Assembly (NCBI GenBank): GCA_964522605.1 | Contig: CAZFWV010000200.1 | Span: 1 to 12,745, forward strand | Reading direction: 5' to 3' | Length of the DNA: 12,745 nt | Source of the DNA: CAVZLD01 sp964522605 | Lineage (GTDB): Bacteria; Planctomycetota; Planctomycetia; Pirellulales; Pirellulaceae | In this document: one piece after another, positions 10,101 to 12,745 of the stretch | How the letters are laid out: every line of letters starts with the position of its first letter | Numbering within the stretch: position 1 is the first letter of the stretch | Notes under the pieces: generated by a model | Told to the model about the DNA's origin: nothing | The model's database searches: none | Seen by the model: the letters and a program-made list of their open reading frames with translations, nothing else | Position numbers and translations under genes: made by a program

Positions 10101-11998
10101 TCGGCCGTGAGGAAGTCGTCATCGACGAACAAGGTGGTCTGGAACCGCTCAGCACCGAGCAGGAGGCGTGGCGTCTGCTGGCCACAATGTTGGGGGAGCG
10201 CATTACACAGGCGTATCAGGTGCAGCCAAATGCGGACCGTCCTCGACTCGTCGTGCACACGGAAGATCGCGAGACCGTCGAAACCGCGGGGGCACGGATT
10301 CCCTTGGCACAAACCGTTTTGACGGTCGATGCGAGTGGCGCCTATCGAGGCGTCTTCCGCTGCCGTGTGGATAATCGGACCGAGCAATTCCTGGAAGTGG
10401 CGCTTCCGCCCAACGCGCGACTCTGGACTGCCCACGTCGCAGGTCAACCCGTCAAGCCGATCCTCGGTTCCGAGACCGTGCGCATTCCGCTGATCAAGAC
10501 CGCCGAGGGGGAGCGTGATTACGCCGTCGAAATGAAATACGGCGGACGCATGGAATCGCTGGGTATCTATGACCGCGTCGAATTTCCGCTGATGCGCAGT
10601 GTGAAGATTCAGATCGAAGAGAGCCAGGTGCGACTGTGGCTTCCCACGACGCACCGCTGGTTCGCCTTCGACGGCACCATGGGTATGGCGGAACAATCCG
10701 GCGATCTGCTGGCCGGCTATCTGAAATACAAGACCCAGCAGATTCGCTCGGCCAGCGAAAGCCTGAACAGCAGCAATCCATTCACGCGACTGCGTGCCCG
10801 CTCCAACCTCGCCGATCTGGTCCAGGAAACCAGCCGAATCCAGGAGCTTTATGCGCGATCCAACGCGATGGGTAACCAGACTTTGAAGAACGAGCTCGAC
10901 CTGAATGACCGTGCCTGGCGCGAGGCTCAGCAACTGCTCGAACAACAGCGACAGCAGGATGAACTGTCCGTCCAACGTTTCGATAATCGCGGGCAACTGG
11001 GACTCTTCTTCGAACAGCAGTCCAACGGAGTCGCCCGAAATGCCGTCAATTTGGACGGTTCGAATTTTCGATTCGGGGACGTACTTTCCCCTGACGGAGA
11101 GACCAGAGCACGGGCCGACATGGACGTCTCGGGAAAGGTCGGGCAGATTGAGTCGAAATGGTTCGATCAGAGCGGTCTGAACCAGGAAGCGGATGCCAGA
11201 GCACCCACGGCAAAGGGCCGGATTGTTACCCGCGGATTTGCTACGGACCAAGGCCAGCAAGCAGGCCAACCAACGGCGGCCGACGTGCGAAAGCCCGCTA
11301 GCGCTCCGACGGTTGCCTCAGGCGAAGCGATCGAAGAAATCCGGCAGGCAGCGGAGGAAATCGCTCGCAGCAAGGAAGATACCCTGGAGGGAAGAACGCG
11401 CGGCGAAAAGCTCGAGCGATTTCGGAGCCAATTGGAAAGCGAAAGCGGCGCGCCACGCGATGCGGCCGCCGGCAGGTTCATGTACGGCACGGGAGTGAAT
11501 CGAAGGGAAGACCTGCGATCGCAAGTCCGACGGCCTTATCTCGCCTTCAGTGATCTGAGTGCTCAGGTTCAATCGGCGGACGACGCCGCAATTCAACTCT
11601 GGGATGCCGAAAGCGGCGCGCCCGACAGCACGCAGGCCGCAACCGGACTGGCCAGCCTGGACGTTGAATTCCCGCACCGGGGACGAGAATACCGCTTCAC
11701 GACCCCGGGTGGTGACACGCAGATCCTCGGCAGCGCGATCGAACGTCCATTGCTCGATCGCCTGGTGCGACTGCTTGCTGTCATGCTCGGTCTTGTGGTC
11801 GTCTATGCCGTCTACCGACAGCTGAAACATGTGCGGTTCGATGCGCTCCTCAACCGAGGCACCTGCCTGCTGCTGATCGTGCTTGGTGTCTTGCTACTGC
11901 TGTTCTCGCCTTGGCTCGGACTGCTGCTGGTATTGGTCTCGCTGTTCCAGCTCATCCGCCTGACCTGGATCCGCCATCAAACGCCCCTCACCGCGTAG
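4178..11998 (+). CDS. giant two-module membrane-anchored protein, apparent fusion of two paralogues (modules B and C)
   Basis: This is a 2606-aa protein. The signal peptide is residues 1-37, with a long n-region and TFAA before E38. Module B (38-1200) has a degenerate motif (LYIPAEDL, VFLTRQEY), IPLDL...GQP (124-142), YRYESRPF (589-596), FVEVALP (831-837), LVYETPIAALG (878-888), a P/Q/E-rich linker (about 1000-1085) and three spans (1128-1145, 1152-1171, 1178-1198). Residues 1203-1229 resemble an internal signal peptide. Module C repeats the order: LIPY and VPYNQYVELW (1263-1292), VPLDL...GQP (1345-1363), YRFVRTPF (1650-1657) and FLEVALP (2071-2077). C then adds Q/E-rich, probably coiled segments (about 2214-2271, 2383-2425), a GLASLDVEFP strand block (2490) and three final spans (about 2532-2593). 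The gene overlaps module A by 11 bp. There are no catalytic motifs; the function is unknown. A structural or complex-forming surface role is only a guess. Confidence 0.9.
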   Translation: MHRKLIPLAQSFCGLWSMPFRISWFLVLVTCTMTFAAEEPRTVRELYIPAEDLERVLEAAGDRVFLTRQEYDALRQQAQQSPEEPAPESQAVVQAEYEAIVAEGRASVVGTLVIQIDADGLQAIPLDLGHVGVKRATLDGQPAAIGSVDGCTTLFVSGRGRHELILEMMLPVEVTAARQTLRYRLPEATTGRMRLTVPGDVEVRSGASVRQRVVDATAGVTRFELLPPRGETVLELTLNNRLSQRQQVIVARQVIVDELTETYERLHATISLRVLHGSAEQFRLAIPTDFEVTKIATPQMARWEMNSSDGQNLVVIQLRGPTTGTEVLQLTAERSAPPLTGWQMPQLQPLDVASCVSAFGLLAEDRLRLQSLTPQGLIPIDTQTLTDRLPASVLAAEPGAPRVRPLAAYYAPNPTYALTADLEKPRAETSVTSNLLLVIQDAGLEVLGGFALIPAEERIFECQLTIQPDWEVTEVTHDGQPLHFDQFEQSGQPTRIRVALPQGVPPGDTFSLNFRAVNTPSEWLDAWSSQRLSFPQFAIVDATTDRGAVAVQVRDDLTASPEAAQNLTPLDDRNKAQFNLSDVPTALAYRYESRPFELTLQVNRKPSRITAETYSFLKIEPGNLQAHYEIFYRVLEARTRELTFALPQDTPAELTLEGMDGVAVKEFASRDVDDSRLREWTVQLVKPAEGTVHLSARFQQRLDFSQSTEIDRGTQLLDNFELPLIQATNVEYQSGMVAVEGSDELEIGLTTDARKIDIGELVDASYRPGRRLLGSFGFVGDSAPVAVRVVRPQGYRVPEAVIERSELLTIVSSEKVSQTAARFHLRTKAQFVEVALPRGSTIWSVVLDDKPSKPQHVDQRLLVSLPPTSEATLRKLQLVYETPIAALGLRGSIELEGPRLWLRDRDGSAALEVPVADLTWHVQIPAGYHLADSRGTVFPNLDDDATRRQLAARPSAWQQVATTLVKTPGPLILAQRAEAVAYRSAQQSYRSRASSVDHFAAPASEPALVDEGARRMDEGLTPSDFAESDAPAEAAGVQAETAVEQLESLDAFQPPAQPAGPPQQSVQPRTEEPPGPSEMQRGTFWALEGLRSLKIDLTQIDQALEFQSLGSDPVLDIRLVDQRRIRLLSWTVGLGVVLIGLVLLHQSAARRWRFLVGVLLAATVGPMFLGGYRPWGAVFDFALYAALILFGIYLLTFLWQRLVNALRPWFLPTTTTLLLIALLPGWANAQPSAAPAVVSTDGPLPVQLVDPVPPVQVPPDAILIPYDAQAAAGGVPQVERILVPYNQYVELWNRAHPEERLTTDPPPAEFSFAGGQWRARLEDDGFLRVEGQLLLDLFVDQSVAVPLDLGGGVLEQATQDGQPARIQLLQAPAPLGEPQSTNQQQVRASTPAELATMYVSGKGRKQISLTIRFRLQRDGGWRVVSGRLPGYVANALALTAPEPGTEIRLTGVTDRASFETSQANERIETALAAAGSFRVEWRPRVEQATVDRSLTVQSDAILDVQEDGLRVIWQLDLKFPLSQRDDFTIELPEGYSVERVVGENVRGWEVTDRQLKTTLLKTARESQSLVLSLFRRAPIGQGEWTTIAAPVVQIPDAVLHEGRLTVRRSPLLELQTLDTRGVTRTDLTSAVQEEVNRVESPLGIRPFQAYRFVRTPFRLQLSVSPIPSRASAEIQSVLQWSQEERKLESRIIFQNDGRPMYRLSVTLPNELSIDAVQILGGNVAQSPDPGAVVPVECQWAVLSEGDTKRLRIFLMQGQIGSFALTIHGTLQRADRDSNLALPNLRVEDLERQSSTLVVRTDPGFDARIESLEGCQTILLQQTYGWLQPEQQKLARLAIHCPNADYSGALVLEKRVARVSCQTVSNLAVTNRTFEETILLDFLIEDGGIGEVAFLLPSDFQTARISAPLIRQKSIEPTDDAGRVRVRLELQDDMVTNQYRVLVEMDRLLTSEPHSVPIPLVETATATRQFVTLETLGREEVVIDEQGGLEPLSTEQEAWRLLATMLGERITQAYQVQPNADRPRLVVHTEDRETVETAGARIPLAQTVLTVDASGAYRGVFRCRVDNRTEQFLEVALPPNARLWTAHVAGQPVKPILGSETVRIPLIKTAEGERDYAVEMKYGGRMESLGIYDRVEFPLMRSVKIQIEESQVRLWLPTTHRWFAFDGTMGMAEQSGDLLAGYLKYKTQQIRSASESLNSSNPFTRLRARSNLADLVQETSRIQELYARSNAMGNQTLKNELDLNDRAWREAQQLLEQQRQQDELSVQRFDNRGQLGLFFEQQSNGVARNAVNLDGSNFRFGDVLSPDGETRARADMDVSGKVGQIESKWFDQSGLNQEADARAPTAKGRIVTRGFATDQGQQAGQPTAADVRKPASAPTVASGEAIEEIRQAAEEIARSKEDTLEGRTRGEKLERFRSQLESESGAPRDAAAGRFMYGTGVNRREDLRSQVRRPYLAFSDLSAQVQSADDAAIQLWDAESGAPDSTQAATGLASLDVEFPHRGREYRFTTPGGDTQILGSAIERPLLDRLVRLLAVMLGLVVVYAVYRQLKHVRFDALLNRGTCLLLIVLGVLLLLFSPWLGLLLVLVSLFQLIRLTWIRHQTPLTA
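7784..7864 (+). other. internal signal-peptide-like segment at the B/C junction
   Basis: Residues 1203-1229 of the giant protein read VNALRPWFLPTTTTLLLIAL followed by LPGWANA. That gives an arginine near the start, a hydrophobic core and an A-N-A motif before Q1230, the classic layout of a signal peptide. An in-frame GTG at 7784 would be a natural former start codon, but no good ribosome binding site precedes it now. The segment lies between the three-span anchor of module B and the IPY motif of module C, exactly where a separate downstream paralogue would begin. It may act today as a fourth membrane span, or may be cleaved. Confidence 0.7.
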
Positions 11999-12006
11999 CC
12001 ACAAAG

Positions 12007-12031
12007 CCGGTGTTCAGTGTGCTGGCACCGG
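12007..12031 (+). terminator. terminator-like hairpin after the operon
   Basis: Eight bases after the TAG at 11996-11998, CCGGTG and CACCGG enclose an inner CAG-TGTG-CTG stem-loop (6 bp, small internal loop, 3 bp, tetraloop). No T-tract follows, so it does not match a canonical intrinsic terminator. It may protect the 3' end or work with another factor. Confidence 0.4.
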
Positions 12032-12226
12032 AAGGTAGACTGCACGCTGAGATTGCTTCCCGAGAGCCTCTGCAACCACTGCTGCCGAGTGCGATTCCAT
12101 TCCAGAGGAGCCAACCGGGAGCGACGTCGTCCAGCTTCGAAGTGTTGGTTTTTCAAGTATTTATGAACAGAATTCACTCGAACTCCAGAGGGTATCGCAT
12201 TCTGTTTGGATCGAAGGAGGAGAGGT
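12032..12226. other. intergenic, nothing recognised
   Basis: About 195 bp follows the hairpin and precedes the ACGGA palindrome. The open frame running through it starts inside the upstream gene and has no ribosome binding site or protein-like character. I see no RNA gene or repeat here. Confidence 0.5.
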
Positions 12227-12304
12227 AACCACGGATTGGACGGAGGGTACGGATCGGCACGGACAGATCCGTGGACTTCCGTTTTGTCCGTTCGATCCGC
12301 GGTT
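12227..12304. repeat. 78-bp palindromic element with 4 ACGGA and 4 TCCGT boxes
   Basis: ACGGA occurs at 12231, 12240, 12249 and 12259. TCCGT occurs at 12268, 12278 and 12287, with TCCGC at 12296. The spacings (9, 9, 10 then 10, 9, 9) are mirror images about a CAGA centre (12264-12267), so every box pairs with its partner. The outer 18-bp arms (12227-12244 and 12287-12304) match at 15 of 18 positions. Between the boxes the pairing is partial, including G.U pairs in the outer spacer. The element is non-coding, and I know similar CACGGAT-rich repeats from many environmental bacterial genomes. The role is unknown; a transcript hairpin or a multi-site protein target are both possible. Confidence 0.75.
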
Positions 12305-12393
12305 CCTCTTCTCGATCTTCGGTGTCGCTCGACTTGTGCGTCACAGCGAGTTCGATGCGGAAGGGTGTTGTAACTTCGGATGAACCAACAACT

Positions 12394-12399
12394 TATAAT
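12394..12399 (+). promoter_or_regulatory. possible -10 box (TATAAT)
   Basis: A perfect TATAAT lies 18 nt before the structured element that starts at 12417. A start of transcription near 12406 would place that element at the 5' end of the transcript. The best -35 candidate is TTGTAA at 12368-12373, only 4 of 6 matches and with a long 20-nt spacer, so the promoter call is weak. Confidence 0.3.
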
Positions 12400-12416
12400 C
12401 TGCACTACGTAACGAT

Positions 12417-12556
12417 TCGTTTAACCCGTAGCCGCTAGGCGAGGTCTTCCCGTGGATGCCCCTGCAATGGGCCATCAACTCAGGAGATGTGCGGCTCCAC
12501 GCCGGGCGATGCCCCGTGGTTCAACGAACCTCGCCTGGCGGCTGCGGGTTAAACGA
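12417..12556 (+). ncRNA. 140-bp structured inverted-repeat element, candidate small RNA or palindromic repeat
   Basis: The outer arms 12417-12444 and 12529-12556 form a 28-bp stem with two mismatches (12429 and 12436). Both are G.U wobbles in a + strand transcript, and both would be A.C mismatches in a - strand transcript. Inside, CCACG (12497) pairs with CGTGG (12515), and GGGC (12504) with GCCC (12511) around a GAT loop. A second small stem, ATG-CCC with GGG-CCAT, is possible at 12456-12475. The element therefore looks like a branched RNA. The arm sequence (TTAACCCG...CCGCTAGGCGAGG) resembles palindromic repeats I associate with planctomycete intergenic regions. Overlapping short open frames are not credible genes. 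Confidence 0.5.
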
Positions 12557-12745
12557 GTGTTTACTCCTCAACAATCGGAGCTCCTTGATCGAAAATCTTC
12601 GGTCCCTCTGCCGCTGCCCGTCCAATAGGGCCTTCACCCCCCCAAGATTCTCTGGTTGACTCTTCCAACACTGCGCAAGGCGGCCGAAGCGACATGCCCC
12701 CAGCGACCAGACCTCTATGGACCCACGCGACGCACATCCTTATGA
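12557..12745. other. right-edge intergenic, no supported gene
   Basis: This stretch has lower GC than the operon and contains a C7 run near 12627-12633. ATG codons at 12694 and 12717 open short frames to the window edge. Neither has enough length or a good enough ribosome binding site to call a gene, although a gene could begin just beyond the window. Confidence 0.4.

Noticed and set aside
9962..11269. 435-aa minus-strand open frame
   Set aside because: It lies fully inside module C in antisense; the + strand frame has conserved blocks shared with modules A and B, while this one has none.
12456..12659. 67-aa + strand frame at the right end
   Set aside because: It overlaps the structured inverted-repeat element, lacks a ribosome binding site and has no protein-like features.

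Overview
The window is a GC-rich bacterial segment dominated by one two-gene operon on the + strand (682-11998), flanked by AT-richer intergenic DNA with structured repeats. I infer a member of the Planctomycetota (Pirellula/Rhodopirellula-like). The reasons are very large secreted or membrane-anchored proteins of unknown function, the N-terminal IPY...VFLPY...LW signature that I associate with planctomycete hypothetical proteins, and palindromic intergenic elements. This taxonomic call is recognition, not a search result.

Region 1-681: a long inverted repeat built from GTACTC/GAGTAC hexamers (arms 8-50 and 202-244), a short GAGGAA tract, a possible partial minus-strand gene leaving the left edge, and about 400 bp without a convincing gene. 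Region 682-4188: a 1168-aa protein (module A) with signal peptide, large beta-rich ectodomain and a C-terminal cluster of three membrane spans. Region 4178-11998: a 2606-aa protein that overlaps the first gene by 11 bp and has a strong ribosome binding site. It contains two more copies of the same architecture (modules B and C). The join carries three membrane spans followed by what looks like a retained signal peptide (residues 1203-1229), so the gene is best read as a head-to-tail fusion of two paralogous genes. Region 11999-12745: a terminator-like hairpin, a 78-bp palindrome with four ACGGA boxes mirrored by four TCCGT boxes, a TATAAT box, and a 140-bp element with a 28-bp outer stem whose only two mismatches are G.U wobbles in the + strand transcript.

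The two proteins together make three tandem paralogous modules (A, B, C). Each is predicted to sit outside the cytoplasmic membrane and to be held by a three-span anchor. Translational coupling suggests they are made together and may assemble. I see no enzymatic motif, and the biochemical function is unknown.
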